From Favolaschia claudopus (taxonomy: Eukaryota; Basidiomycota; Agaricomycetes; Agaricales; Mycenaceae): a stretch of 64,000 nt of DNA. Position 1 is the first letter of the stretch, and the number at the start of each line of letters is the position of its first letter. Location of the stretch: contig JAWWNJ010000003.1 in NCBI GenBank assembly GCA_037176885.1, positions 1,054,001-1,118,000 of the forward strand. The letters are read 5' to 3'. Below, in pieces: positions 1-11,325 of this stretch. Position numbers and translations under genes: made by a program. A model generated the notes under the pieces. It saw nothing but the letters and a program-made list of their open reading frames with translations, made no database searches and had not been told where the DNA came from.

Positions 1-2941
1 GGTGTGTTCAGAGGAAGAATGGGGGCAAGGATGGATGTACGATCGAAATGGTAAGAGAAATGGTCCGAAAAGGGAGACGTTGAGGGAAAACGGACAACGG
101 GAAGGTCATCCTCATATTTAAGAACACGACCATGGATGCCAATCTCTGCCTGCCAGATATCCACGAGAGCATTGCAGATCTGCCCCGCATTACTGCTAGC
201 CGACGCGAGACCGAAAGGACAACAGTGATCAAGATAAAATTTTTGGTCATAGTGCACAACAAGAAAAGGTTTATGGTGAGGAAGTACGGGGCATGTACGA
301 TGAAAAGATTTAATATCAAAAGCACAGGCTTGTGCGCCGGGAGGAGCTGAGGCAACCTGGGAGAGAGAGGTGTGAGGATCATGTAGAAAACATGTTTTCA
401 GAGGACGAGGAGAGAAAGATGACAAGCAAATAAGCTTGATAAGATGAAGGACGCCGTCGCGCCAAAATGAGGAGATGGACGTCATCGCGTCAAAGATGAG
501 GATAGACGCCGTCGCGCCAGAGGTGAGGAGAGGGACGTCGTCACGCCAAAGATGAGGATGGGCGCCGTCGCGCCAGAGGTGAGGAGAGGGACGTCGTCAC
601 GCCGGATTGATGACCTCCGCCGAAGCTTTGGCATAAAGGTGCGCAAAGCACACGAAGAAAATGGTGGGGGTAAAACAATACAACGAGTCACTCACCAGTT
701 CAGCCATCTTCGCTGTCATGTCGAATCTCGTCGGAAAATCCTCCTTCGCAATGAACGAGTTCACCGCGGGAGTGCCGGAGATCTTGCTACCCTTTGAGAG
801 GTTCCGGCAGACTCTCTTCTTCGGCGGCAAATCTGGGCCCTCATCGTGAGAAGCGACGATGAGGGGCGAGGCGTAAAAGGCGCCACGGCAGACCGTTTCC
901 ATCTCGGACCGCGAGAATGGACCCTCCATGCGTCCGGCTTCGAGCTCGGTGCGCAGGTACTCCAAGACTGTCTCGCGTTCCGACAAGGCTGAGGGATGAT
1001 TGGGAATGATGACCGTGGAGGAGAGGCGGGGAAGACGACCGAGAGGGAAGCCATAGCGCAGATTGCGGATGAGGTGGGGATAGGCTGAGGTGAGATCGTG
1101 CTTCTCTAACAGTGCTTGAAACGTGTCGACATCGTACGGCTGCACCACACGGTCAAGCAACGAGGAGAAGTCGTTTGCGTCGCGCGGGTGCGGACGCAGA
1201 TGCACTGTCGGGAGCAAGTCAGGATATGTGAGAGTAGTAGGTGTAGGGTTAGAGATGTGCTCAAGAAAAGAAAGCGGATGAGGCACAAAATCAGGGTATG
1301 ATGACCCCGTCTCGTACTCTTCGACACATGGGATGTCTTGCCAGGGCAGGGTGATCGCCGCCGCAGAGGGAGCAGGCATGGACTCGGTCTGCATCATGGG
1401 CAACAGTGCAGGACTTGTTGATGTTAAAGCCGATACAGAGGGACTTTGAGCCTTGGCCACGAAAAGGTTTGATGGTGCGAATGTCGCGAGTTTCGACGAG
1501 AAGTCGGGAGAAATGATCTGTCCCGTCTTGAAATGTGGCTTTCGTGGAGGAGTGATCTTGTGCCATGTGTGGCCCTGCGCAGATGAGGCAGCAGGGGGTG
1601 CGATCCCGAGCAACGGATCCCTCGCGGGTGGTTGGAGGAGCACCCCGCGGTTCGTCGCCTCGAGTACGCCGGGGCTGCTTGGTGGCAGACGGATTCTGAT
1701 CGTCATGGAGGACGCGCTTAGAGGGCGAGGACACAGGTGTAGCGGGCTGTAGCGACGAGGGGGTCATGCCGAGGGAGCGTATGTAATCGTGAGTGCTCTG
1801 TGCAATACCAACGCGCTGCTCCCAAAGACGGTGGTCAAAAATGCCGTCTCGGAACAGCTCGTAGCGAAGCTTTCGCTCAACAGGGCTCCAAATCGACATG
1901 GACTCCTCAAAACAATCCAGGTTGGCGAAGAACAGTACGTGTTTCTCGAATTCCGAGGCGTGAGTGTACTTCGGGCCGGAGGGGTCGGTAGGGTCCAGTG
2001 GCGGGCACAGGAGCTTGAACGAATTGAGGAGGTTGCGAGCGGATTGGCGCCAGAGACCAGGCGTAAGCTGAGCTGCATCTTCGTCACCTAGTTCTTTGAG
2101 CGCCTTGGCGACGTTTACGACCATTACAGATGGCGGAGCTATCAGGGAGGAGGTCTGGACGGCAGTGATAGTGGTGGTTGGGATGGAATGAGGATAGTCG
2201 AAGGCTTGTCTGAGTATCTTGTCGCTCCACCAGTGGAGAGGAAAATAAATCTTGTGGTGCAGACTTGACTTGACTTGACTTGAAGTTCTATTATATGCCG
2301 TACCTGGCCAGTAGTGAGGCTATGCGGCAGTACAAGAGGGGAGGTTAAGGTTACATGATCACTGGTAGGTTACGGGACGATTGTGGTAAACAGAAAGGAA
2401 ATGAAACGTGGAAGATGTCGGGGATGGGAGTCTCACCGGTTGCGACAGCGGAAACGATGCGCGGGTTGACCATGAGCTGCGTTCCGAATATAGGACGGGC
2501 AGCCTTGGCTTTCTCGGCCTCTCTGGCGGCACGTTCAGCCTCACGCTTAGCCTTCTCATCCATATCAGCCCGGGCAGCCTTCATGCGCTCGGTAGCGATG
2601 AAGATCGTCATATACACGGGAAGAGGTCCCGTGGATTCAACAACATCCTTCGATGCGACGAGAAGAGACTTTTCTTCGTCGGTGTAAGTGAAATGAGAAA
2701 GGAGGGGAGCGCCAACATCAAGAGTGCCGACACCAGCAGTAGAGGCAGCGGCGTCTTGGTAAGCGCGAGTCAGTGCAAGACTAGTCTCATTAGTGCGTTC
2801 GATAAGCAGATTTCGAGCGTTCTTAGGCGCGAGATTCATCCCAACTGGCGCAGAAACTTCTGGTGGTGTCGTCATATAGGCGGCGAAGTCAAAAGTGGAC
2901 GGGAGAGGAAGTGGGAGGCCGCAAAGAGATGTGGTGGTCAT
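1..2941 (-). CDS. Intron-containing gag/reverse transcriptase gene of a retroelement (3' end off window)
   Basis: Start chosen at the ATG at 2941 (MTTTSLCGLP). Exon 1 (2941-2437) is followed by a charged helix. A GTGAGA...TGATAG intron (2436-2139) joins in frame to a gag-like part ending in Cys/His knuckles (CLICAGPH near 1560, CSLCGGDH near 1370). A frame change near 1310 leads into RT fingers (PPKKRVCRNLSKG; VNSFIAKEDFPTRFD); a GTACGA...CTCCCGACAG intron (about 1311-1203) is possible but its phase is not proven. A clear GTGAGT...CTCCCAG intron (695-357) then joins, in phase, to RT motif A (ACAFDIKSFH) and the palm motif YEDD at 106-117. RNase H or recombinase would lie beyond position 1. 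It resembles the DIRS/tyrosine-recombinase-type RTs common in basidiomycetes. No in-frame stop inside the exons I joined, apart from the unresolved 1.3-kb change. Confidence 0.72.
446..600. repeat. Minisatellite inside the RT-gene intron
   Basis: About four and a half tandem units of roughly 33 bp (paired as about 66 bp) alternating GACGCCGTCGCGCC and GACGTCGTCACGCC, linked by AGAGGTGAGGAGAGG or AAAGATGAGGAT. It lies wholly within the 339-bp intron at 357-695 and explains why this intron is longer than the usual 50-60 bp here. Confidence 0.8.
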
Positions 2942-3252
2942 ACTGAACACAGAGAAGATATGAAAAGCTGAGCTGAAGGCGAGAAAGGCGCGTAGAAGAG
3001 CCTTGAGAGCAGGCGTCGATGAGCGGAGGTGATCAAGAGATCAGCGGCTATGTCGGCAGACTCGGCACGATCCGCCGTGCTCTTGTCTAGCTTGCCGTAC
3101 ACTCAGCCAGGCTCGCAAGCTCGCCTTTGGCTGAGCTCCCACTAAGTCATGAATGTCATCCGGGAGAGCAATACTATGCCTAGCCTCGTATGGAACCACT
3201 CTGAATTTCGCTATCTTTGACTGGAACACTGAACCGTCAAGTTCCGCGAAAA
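2942..3252. other. Unassigned interval
   Basis: Upstream of the RT-gene start. No coding signature, LTR or terminal repeat is recognisable. Confidence 0.4.
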
Positions 3253-3438
3253 TGTCGGAAAATCCGAAATCGACTGACATGGTCATATATGCGCACATCA
3301 GGGCTGGTCAGGCAGTCAGGCCCGAGGGGGGCTGGTAAGGTTCAGTAATCAGTCAATAACCCTTGATCAGGCTGATCAGCCTGACGAGGCTGATAAGTCC
3401 TGACCGGCACTGATCAGGAATTTCGGGCGGGCAATAAC
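3253..3438. repeat. Word-rich repeat, TGATCAG family, copy 1
   Basis: Begins TGTCGGAAAATCCGAAATC and ends near GGGCGGGCAATA. The interior is dense in CTGATCAGG/GGTCAGG and their reverse complements. Same ends as copies at 10562 and 11783. Likely a small non-autonomous DNA transposon with transposase-binding words; target duplications not resolved. Confidence 0.55.
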
Positions 3439-3611
3439 AAAACTCTTTGACCCTTCAATCGAATTGAAGAGTTGTATAAGTGAGGTATTTTCTGAGGAAT
3501 TTTATTTTATTTTATATTATAAATTATGTTTAAGGTATCGTATTACGTCTAAGATAATTGATTCTAAATTATGTGTAGATTTTATCTTATCTTATTTCCC
3601 CATCCCACTTA

Positions 3612-3995
3612 CAGTGGCGGCAAGATCACTTTGCTTGCCTTTTATGGTAATTCTTATCAAACTCGGCCAAATCATGCAAAACTGACATATTCTGAGAGGC
3701 TAAACTATGTGGGTGGTCTCTACATGTAAGAGTATCATGTTCCATGTGGAAAACTTGGCATTGGCAAGATTCGGTCTATTTTTGGCTCAATCTGTCACCA
3801 TATAAAATAAAATAGTTCCACTTGTGCGGTAGATATTAGCTGAAAATGTGCAGAACAAGTGCACAATAGACAAGAATCTGGGTTCCTGAGTATTTTCCCC
3901 TCTTCAATCATGTCTTCAACTCAATCTGTCGGCGAAAAGGTGAGGTTTGATGGGAATTTCCTAAAGAGGCAAGCAAAGTGATCTTGCCGCCACTG
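3612..3995. mobile_element. Tc1/mariner-type MITE with TA duplication
   Basis: Terminal inverted repeats CAGTGGCGGCAAGATCACTT (about 30 bp, nearly perfect) flanked by TA on both sides (3610-3611 and 3996-3997). 384 bp, no transposase. TIR start matches the mariner-type elements at 28888 and 51367. Confidence 0.88.
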
Positions 3996-4076
3996 TATGT
4001 TAATCTGAGTTTATATTCTGAGCTGCGGAGCAGGACTGCATTAAGTATACATTGGAAACGCTGGGAGGTCTTGACC

Positions 4077-4270
4077 TGTCGGAAAAATCAAAAAAGGGTT
4101 GTTGGGCCTGGGCAGGCCTTGTAAGGTCTAATAAGGCCGTTGGGGAAAAGGAGGGTTACAAGGTTTAAATACGTACCAAATACTACATATAGGGCCTTAT
4201 AACACATAATGGACCTTATAGGGCCTATTGAGGCTTGTAAGGCCTTACAAGGCATGTTCGGCGGGGTTAA
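4077..4270. repeat. Word-rich repeat, AAGGCC/TTATAGGGCC family
   Basis: Starts TGTCGGAAAAATC and ends near GGCGGGGTTAAGC; interior packed with AAGGCC, CCTTACAAGG and TTATAGGGCC. End sequences resemble the TGATCAG family although the internal word differs. Confidence 0.5.
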
Positions 4271-4458
4271 GCAAAAGTATTACATACCACTTCACCTTCT
4301 TTGTAAGGTGTCTGCTTGCACCTTGTCTTGACTTTCTAATACCACACTGTCTATTTCTATTGTACTACGATGCTGACTCTAACAATTAATTCCTGGTTGC
4401 TTGCGAGAATCGAACGCTCGACCTCTGCAGTGCGAATAAAACAATGGCAATGTATAAT

Positions 4459-4909
4459 AGAGAGTTTGCGGTGAGCCGCCAGAAGCCACCTGGTGGCTCC
4501 AACGGCATGCGGATTGGAGCGGCTACGTCATGTGGCGGCTCGTTCAGCGGCTCGTCGCGCGCGGTCCTTAGCACGATTTCGAGGTTGGGTGCCTTGTATA
4601 TTTGACTATACCTTCAGCCAATAAGAGTTCGTTGTCCAAAGGTGCATAATTGTTTTGAATTGAAGCAATTTCCAGCGTCAACCGAAGTCTTCGGCTCAAA
4701 TGTGCGATGGCGTCAGATTTTCGGGTCGGATTTTCTTCGTGTGTGTATGGCTCAAGATATAGATGACTAAGTACTAAGAATAGACTTGCAAAACCAAATT
4801 TGAACCAGTTTTACCAGCCACCAAACGAGCCGCCAGACAGCATAGCCGCTCCAATCCGCATGCCATTAGAGCCGCCAGGTGGCTTCTGGCGGCTCACCGC
4901 AAACTCTCT
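4459..4909. mobile_element. MITE family M1, copy 1 (3-bp target duplication)
   Basis: 451 bp. TIRs start AGAGAGTTTGCGGTGAGCCG, with the word GGTGGCTTCTGGCGGCTC repeated inside each end. AAT duplications at 4456-4458 and 4910-4912. An inverted copy of the same length lies at 51855-52305. A 3-bp duplication suggests a PIF/Harbinger-type transposase, although the motif here is AAT/ATT rather than the usual TWA. Confidence 0.88.
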
Positions 4910-5434
4910 AATACTGCTATGCTAAGATAGCTTTACACAGAGAGAAATTTTGTTCCATATATGGCGTAGCTCTCGGATACCTGTACAATTTCCCCATACC
5001 ACAACAACTCAAGATACTCAAGATATTGCTCGTACATTGACTGGTGATTCACTACACATGAGTATATGATCCCCTACATACTTTGAAATTCAAATCGAAA
5101 ACACGATTGCAACACTTCCTTGAAAATGTCACACTATTGTCACACCCGGTTATATCCTTTCTCTTGAGGCTTTTTTTGGTCAAAACTCTTCATAGAATGT
5201 CATCTACTGCTCTGTAACTTCCATTTCTATGAAAAACCTTGGCCCTAAGTGGCCTGTGGCTGATATCATGGTATAAATGCGTGACAGATGACACTGTGAC
5301 TGCTGACGTAAGGGTGCGGGGGTTCCCACGCTCTCCATCTTAATAGCGTTTACTTAGTGTGTCATCGCCTTAACAATCGATGACGAAATGCGCTTCTTTT
5401 GATGAGATATTGCACATCCTCACGAAGACCAAAC
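4910..5434. other. Unassigned interval
   Basis: AT-rich, no coding potential or repeat structure that I can support. Confidence 0.35.
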
Positions 5435-6100
5435 CCACGCCGCGAACTGTGACTGTCACGCCGTCACATTCGCGAACTCAATTTCCCTCTACTTACCCCG
5501 GGCCCGCCTTTTTTTGCTGGAATTGCCCTCCCACTGGCGCACTTGCATACCAGTGGTGTTTTCCCTCAATTTTTCCACTGCTTCCGGTCGGTCAACGCAA
5601 AAATTGGCATCCCCGCCGACATTTGCGGCGCACCACTGCGTGGAGCTGCCGCGCGGCGTGTATGACAATTTTCTTGTTGACCGACCGCAACCACGTCCAA
5701 AATTTCGGAGTACTTGCCGCTGTATTTTCGTGTTGAATAGACTTGTATTCTTTGTTTTGTGAGTGGTATTGTGTTGCGGGCGCCGGCCCGGACGGCTGGG
5801 GTTTTCCACCCCAGACCCCGACCGCTGGGCGGCGCTTTCCGCTCGCCGCGGAGGCCCACTGCGTGGAGCTAGCGCTCGCCGCGCGGCTCAAATTAAATAT
5901 GTACAGTTGTTTGGTGACGAAATAAAAACACAAGGGGGAGGATCGAACTTGCAACCACCAGCAAAACAGAATACCTATCCAGCTACACACGATACCCATA
6001 GAATAAAGAAGAGATACAAGTTCGTGATTTAATAACCATATCATAGGGGTACCACGCCGTCACACCGTCACTGTGACAGTTCGCGGCGTGAGTTCAAATT
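5435..6100. repeat. GC-rich hairpin-bearing repeat with inverted ends
   Basis: CACGCCGCGAACTGTGAC at about 5438-5455 recurs inverted at about 6069-6090, each inside an array of GTGACGG/CCGTCAC words. The core is unusually GC-rich, with internal palindromes and a duplicated CCACTGCGTGGAGCT motif (near 5632 and 5857). No convincing ORF. Probably a non-autonomous DNA element. Confidence 0.5.
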
Positions 6101-6207
6101 CCCATCCTCACGATAAGACAGTGCATCCCTCCCAGTGGCGGCGCCATCTGATGCCACCCCCAAAAAAATGATGGGGCCCCAATCGACTCCATCTGCATCA
6201 AAACAAG

Positions 6208-6415
6208 TGTCGCAAATTTATTTATTTTGTTGTCGGGCCCGATCGTGCCCGATCGGTTGTTATCGGGAGCTTTCGGCATCGGCCCGACACCTACCCTATA
6301 GGGAGGACTGGGGCGCAATCAGGCACGATCGCGCCCGATGGCCCGACAGCCCTATAACAACCAATCGGGCACGGTCTCAGGAGCCCACAAAATAATGAAA
6401 ATTTCAAAGAATTAT
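6208..6415. repeat. Word-rich repeat, GGGCCCGAT family, copy 1
   Basis: Starts TGTCGCAAATTTATTTATTT followed by GGGCCCGATCGTGCCCGAT. The right end is an inverted, degenerate version (ATTATTTTGTGGGC on the complement). Related to 37131-37294. No target duplication resolved. Confidence 0.55.
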
Positions 6416-7200
6416 GTATTTTTTATTAGAGACCCTTCTCCGGGACCCACCCTACCACGTGACCTCCAAATAAGGAAGTTACCATCAAATTCACCCATTT
6501 CTCGGTCAATTTCTAACCGAATGCTTTGAGACAGCTCCCCAGAGATTAGTATGATGGAGATCCCTCCATTCCAATCCTAAAATGTGCCTCAAAAAATTGT
6601 ACCTATCTTGAGTGTGCTTTTGCCAAATACAGCCAAGCTGATGGCTGATGCTTCCATATTGGGACAACTTTACAAGAATGGCTTTGTTTCGACCAAAGAA
6701 TGGTCAAAACTGATTGGAAATAGCGGAAACAACACTTTTTGCTCATTCTGAGGACTCCCAGGCTGATCCCTCTGCAAAAATTCGAAGCTCATCATTTTTT
6801 TTTATCAACCTCCTCGGCTGACCCACCCTCCCTGCCCGGTGTGCCGGCTTCTCCGGCCCGCACCCCCTTGCATCAAAAGTTCAAGAAATGGGCTGTTAAT
6901 AGGGGTGGCATCAGATCCCGCCGCCAGCGAAAATTTGTGCCAGTATGTGCCTCTCACTTTTCACAATTCTCGCTTAGCTTTGTACTTGGAAATCTGCTTC
7001 TCACCGGTTGCAAATAAGCTCTATTCGTCGTCTTGGAAATACCTCAAGATTTTCTTTCCCCCACCCAACCCTGCCCGGATTGTCCTCTGTGCTAATATTT
7101 AGAACCCGTTCAACTTCAACTGCGCCGATCATTATCCAAAGGACGAGACGACTAGGGTCGATAGTGATTTCTTAGATGACGAGGCGGTCGTAGAGTGGGG
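6416..7200. other. Unassigned interval
   Basis: Nothing recognisable: no conserved domain, no long ORF, no paired terminal repeats. Confidence 0.35.
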
Positions 7201-7210
7201 TGCTCATTGG

Positions 7211-8013
7211 GTGCCTTCGCGTCCATCCCTTCGCAGGAGCCAGCCGGTTACTATATACCCCGGCTGCTTTCTCCCCACCCACACAGAACTATGTCCGCCT
7301 CTCATAGATCTAAATGAATTCACACTCTTCTACTTCGCCGGCCTCGACTTACATACGCCCACCAACTCTGAGCTCACGAAGGGCCCGCCCTGGCCCGCCG
7401 ATACTAATAAGTATGGATCCTGTGATTCTCATTGGTCTTGGGGCTTTCCGGCTAGATGGAGAAACGTCCGCACACACGGTGCCCACACCTGCTCACACAG
7501 TCCTGAGAAAAGGTGCTAAAAGAGATCTATGTAGTCCCGCGCTGTCTCGCGTTGCCGCCGTGCCTATTCGACCGGGAGCAAACAGATGCAAATGCACTGT
7601 CATGCCAAGTTTCTGCTTGAGCTAGATGTCAAACCGCATCGGAAAGGCTGGGTGCTTTCTGCGCTGTTGTCATTATCGCTCGAATCAAGTCGGTGAGTCA
7701 TTACTCGAGTCCTTAAAACTGGCCGACTGCTGACAGCGTGCTTTCTAGGGTAACCTTGTACTACCTGGCGAGCGAGTGTACAATATATCAGAAGAGGAAG
7801 CCCCACCACCTCCGTACAAGGGTAGGGAGATTCTACCTCCCTACGTTGGTACGTGACACATGGGGTCCCCTTGAGTTGCCAAATATCCTGACAATGGTAC
7901 GCCAGAGGTGGCAGCGCCCGAAAATCAAGATATTTGTTCGTCATTGGGAACATCCACAGAGCCCGCGCAGCAACGCGGCAGGGAGGCTGGTGAAAGGTGT
8001 GAGCCCCATCTGA
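7211..8013 (+). other. Possible remnant of a spliced gene
   Basis: A TATA-like element (CTATATACCCC near 7250) precedes an ATG at 7291. Further on, GTGAGTCATT (7691) and a TTTCTAG acceptor (7749) could bound a 57-60 bp intron, after which one frame reads EEEAPPPPYKG. The upstream frames contain stops, and I recognise no family. Weak support; may be a decayed gene. Confidence 0.2.
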
Positions 8014-8480
8014 GCATTATCATTATTTATGTATCATAAGAATATCCCCTCCCATGTGTGATGTCGCTGCTCCGGCTTCTTGTGTACCGCCCACAATCAC
8101 GGTCTCGAGCTCACCCACGCACGAAACGGCTCTCCGAACCCGTATTTTATCCGTGTTTTTTGTGTTGTTGATCAAATTTCTGACCATATGAGCAGCGTTT
8201 TTCCGTAGCTTGGGCTGTAAGCTTGGGATTTGTGGGAAACGTTCGAAATGTGACTGCCCACTCGCACGAATCAGGTCCGTCAGCTTTGAGCAGCTAGAGA
8301 GTGACGACCGAAACATCGTTTGCGCACTCTGGGCTCTCACCGGCGTGCCAGGTGCATATGATGCTGGGAGAATCGTGCAGTCGATTCAAATCGAGGTTAC
8401 AAATCATTGAAGTGGAAGATTTTTTCTGCAATAAAGTGCAACTGGCTCCTAGTCTGGAATTTACCGCGTGGCAGGTCATA

Positions 8481-9170
8481 GGAGGGTCGCCTTATTATAT
8501 AATCATCGCGTTTGGCAAGTTGTTCCCACGGCGGTCCCTGCCTCTTTTAACTGCGTGGCCGCTCATTTTCCCATAGTCTCAACGGTAGGATGCATTAAGA
8601 ACAATTTCTCTACACTCCCCGGAGGTGAGAATAGCTTATTTTTTATTTTGCAGTCCCAAGACGAGTATTGTTTCTCTTCGCCGCCTTTGGCCGGCGGCGA
8701 ACACCTCAAATTGAACTCATCCAAATCTCATCCGTTTTTCGAGCTTTTTTCTGGCTTCAAGTGCCGATAATGCGTTTTAGATCATTGGAAAGCCTTTTTC
8801 GAGATTAAGGCGCGTAAATACGCGTTCTAGATGCCAGGATGGAACGTGAGAAATTTATGATCCTATACTTGAAAAGAGGGCCAGGCCATCAGTCGCGTGA
8901 CTTTTGACAGAAAATCACGGGGTTTTGTCAACATCCTACAACACAACCGGCTGTCGAGATGTTGAAACTCACACGCGGTCCCCGGCGCCGCGCGCCGGCG
9001 AGTGCAGCGAGCGGCAGTGCGGCGTCGCGGGCAAGGAATCCAGCAAAAAAAATCCAGGCGGGGTTTCCCCGACAAGCTGTGTACCCCCCGTAGGTAGGGA
9101 CGCGAGCGCAGCGAGCCGGCCCTGCCGAAGGCGGGGTGCTTAAGCTTGTTATATAATAAGGGGACCCGCC
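8481..9170. mobile_element. 690-bp element with inverted ends carrying a GC-rich unit
   Basis: Left end GGAGGGTCGCCTTATTATAT, right end (complement) GGCGGGTCCCCTTATTATAT. It carries unit A of a GC-rich repeat (8861-9150), which starts TCCTATACTTGAAAAGAGGG and contains CGAGCGCAGCGAGCCGG and GCCGAAGGCGGGGTGC. No ORF. Non-autonomous DNA transposon is the likeliest reading; target duplication not clear. Confidence 0.6.
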
Positions 9171-9778
9171 AATCACTAACCCCTTGGAAGTGACAGACTA
9201 TTATAATACACCGCAGGTACGAGGAGTTTTGTATTCTAATGTCTGTTTATAAGAGACTAACTGGCTCCAGCCTTCCATTCTCACAGCCTCGACTTTCGCC
9301 CCAAATTGTAATGTTTATCTCCAATTGAGGTGGCCAATTATAAAAATACAGGTCCCAAATCACCACTTGAGTAAAAATTTGTAGACCGGTACTTCGTCTC
9401 ATAACCGACTCCAACCGAAAAATCGGTCATTTCGTCTAGCCTCAGATTGCCGAGGGTTCCATACTGGCCGTGGCCATCGGCTTTAATCGGTCGCCGGACC
9501 GATTTGCCATCACCCATGGAATGGCGGTTCAAAACCCGGGACTACCTTAACCCTAGGCCTCTGGGTCGAACCACTGGACGAATATTCATAAGCTCTTAAA
9601 CGTCGCAAGTTAGAGCTGTCCGATGTGATGAGTTGTCAATGGCAGACACTTGATCCGTGGTATCAACCGCAATACTGGCGAGCACTTGTTTAATCTGCGT
9701 CGCATCCTCTTGGTCAAAAACCTTCTTTTCGTCCGAGATTGGCTCGGTGTAGAGGAGGGTCACGTGACACATCACTCC
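9171..9778. other. Unassigned interval
   Basis: No gene or paired repeat recognised. Confidence 0.35.
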
Positions 9779-9990
9779 GCTGTCACAACAAGCTTAAGCA
9801 CCCCGCCTTCGGCAGGGCCGACTCGCTGCGCTCGCGTCCCTACCTACGGGGGGTGCACAGCTTGTCGGGGCTCCGCCCCAAACCCCGCCTGTTTTTCTTT
9901 TGCTGGATTCCGTGCCCGCGGCGCCGCACTGCCGCTCGCTGCACTCGCCGGCGCGCGGCGCCGGGGACCGCGTGTGAAAGGTCACCTGCC
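9779..9990 (-). repeat. GC-rich unit, copy B (inverted)
   Basis: Reverse complement of the 3' half of unit A: AAGCTTAAGCACCCCGCC, CTCGCTGCGCTCGCGTCCC and GGCGCGCGGCGCCGGGGACC in matching order. The palindromic motifs would form stable hairpins. Confidence 0.7.
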
Positions 9991-10067
9991 TTTTCACGTG
10001 AATTATCACGGGACCTGCGGTCCCGTAGTGTCTTTTATTATAGAAACACAAGCTTATTAATAAGCAC

Positions 10068-10413
10068 AGGACCTGGGATTATCGATTATCCCCGTAACGG
10101 CCTGATTTTCTGGGAGCCAAAAAGTCAGGACAGATCCGGGCGGAAAAAGTCAGGATTTACACGGGCCTTGACCCCAAATTTTGCGAAAATCGTCAGGAAT
10201 TTTGCTTCAAACCAAGATTTCGGCCGAAATCGGGCAGTTTCGGAGACGTTTTCGAAAATTTTATTCCGTTGCCGCGGTTTTCGTCAGGATTCCGACTAGG
10301 CCTTCGCATCCAAAGGAGGTCAAAAGTCAGGATTTCGTACAGGCCAAATCGCCAAAATTTTCGAATTCGGTCAGGATTTGCATCAGGCCTTCACCTGTAT
10401 AATCCCAGGTCCT
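10068..10413. mobile_element. Small hAT-like element, GTCAGGATT word family
   Basis: 346 bp. Inverted ends AGGACCTGGGATTAT; flanks ATAAGCAC (10060-10067) and TTAAGCAC (10414-10421), an 8-bp duplication with one mismatch. The interior repeats AAAAGTCAGGATTT and CCGAAATCGGGC-like words. The 8-bp duplication and subterminal words fit a non-autonomous hAT. Confidence 0.7.
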
Positions 10414-10561
10414 TTAAGCACCCGGCCCTACGGAACGTCACCTTGTGTTATTCGCAAGCTCAGGAGTGCCCGCATTTTGTGACTGTGCTTCATTCATGTT
10501 CATTTAAATCTATGTGTTAGCGTAGTAGCCTCAGTCCCAGTGAAAACGGGATGGATTGCAA

Positions 10562-10737
10562 TGTCGGAAAATCCGAAATCAGGTGATAGGGCCAAATATA
10601 CCAATTTGAATATCAAGCTTGATCAGGCTGTCAAGTTCGGGGTCGGTTGATAAGGTCTAAAAAAGACTTATAAACACTGATCAAGCTTGACCGCCTGATA
10701 TTGCTTGATAGGTCTTGATCAAGGTTGGGCGGGGAAA
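10562..10737 (+). repeat. Word-rich repeat, CTTGATCA family, copy 2
   Basis: Begins TGTCGGAAAATCCGAAATC exactly like the 3253 copy, ends near GGGCGGGGAAA. Interior words are AAGCTTGATCA and TTGATAGG. Confidence 0.6.
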
Positions 10738-10792
10738 ATGGTCAAAATGTAACAACTCTGTTGCGCTTTCTGTTACATATCCTATACTTGAA

Positions 10793-11022
10793 AATCCTAT
10801 ACTTGAAAAGAGGGCCAGGCCATCAGTCGCGTGACTTTTGACAGAAAATCACGGGGTTTTGTCAACATCCTACAACACAACCGGCTGTCGAGATGTTGAA
10901 ACTCACACGCGGTCCCCGGCGCCGCGCGCCGGCGAGTGCAGCGAGCGGCAGTGCGGCGCCGCGGGCAAGGAATCCAGCAAAATGCGCTCGCGTCCCTACC
11001 TACGGGGGGTACACAGCTTGTA
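10793..11022 (+). repeat. GC-rich unit, copy C (internally deleted)
   Basis: Nearly identical to 8861-9040, then joins GCGCTCGCGTCCCTACC directly, so its centre is missing and its tail is in the opposite sense to copy A. The first 15 bases (TCCTATACTTGAAAA) are duplicated just upstream at about 10779. Confidence 0.75.
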
Positions 11023-11101
11023 GTACTTATATTTATGTACTTCGAAGTGTTTGATACTAAAGACTTCTATTTACTATTTAAGTTGGAATAAAATGACACG
11101 A

Positions 11102-11325
11102 TCCTATACTTGAAAAGAGGGCCAGGCCATCAGTCGCGTGACTTTTGACAGAGAATCACGGGGTCAATGTCGAGATGTTGAGATCGTACTAGACGTCGCG
11201 AGCGGAGCGAGCGCAGCGGGGTTTGGGGCGGCCAGCCCCAACAAGCTGTGTGACCGAACGGAGGGAGGCCGGCGAGCGCAGCGAGTCGGCCGTGCCGGAG
11301 GCAGGGAGCTAAAGCTTGTAACCAC
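11102..11325 (+). repeat. GC-rich unit, copy D (diverged)
   Basis: Shares the 5' end TCCTATACTTGAAAAGAGGG and the 3' motif GGCAGGGAGCTAAAGCTTGT with copy A; the middle is GAGCGGAGCGAGCGCAGCGG. Third head-to-tail copy within 2.5 kb. Confidence 0.7.

Noticed and set aside
597..1054. Separate overlapping minus-strand genes in other frames at the left edge
   Set aside because: They are shadows of the RT reading frame, which alone carries conserved motifs.
4391..4930. A tRNA gene on the minus strand (A box TAGCATAGCAG, B box GTTCGATTC) split by the M1 MITE
   Set aside because: After removing the MITE the T-arm and acceptor stems do not pair properly and the box spacing is too long, so I do not call a tRNA.
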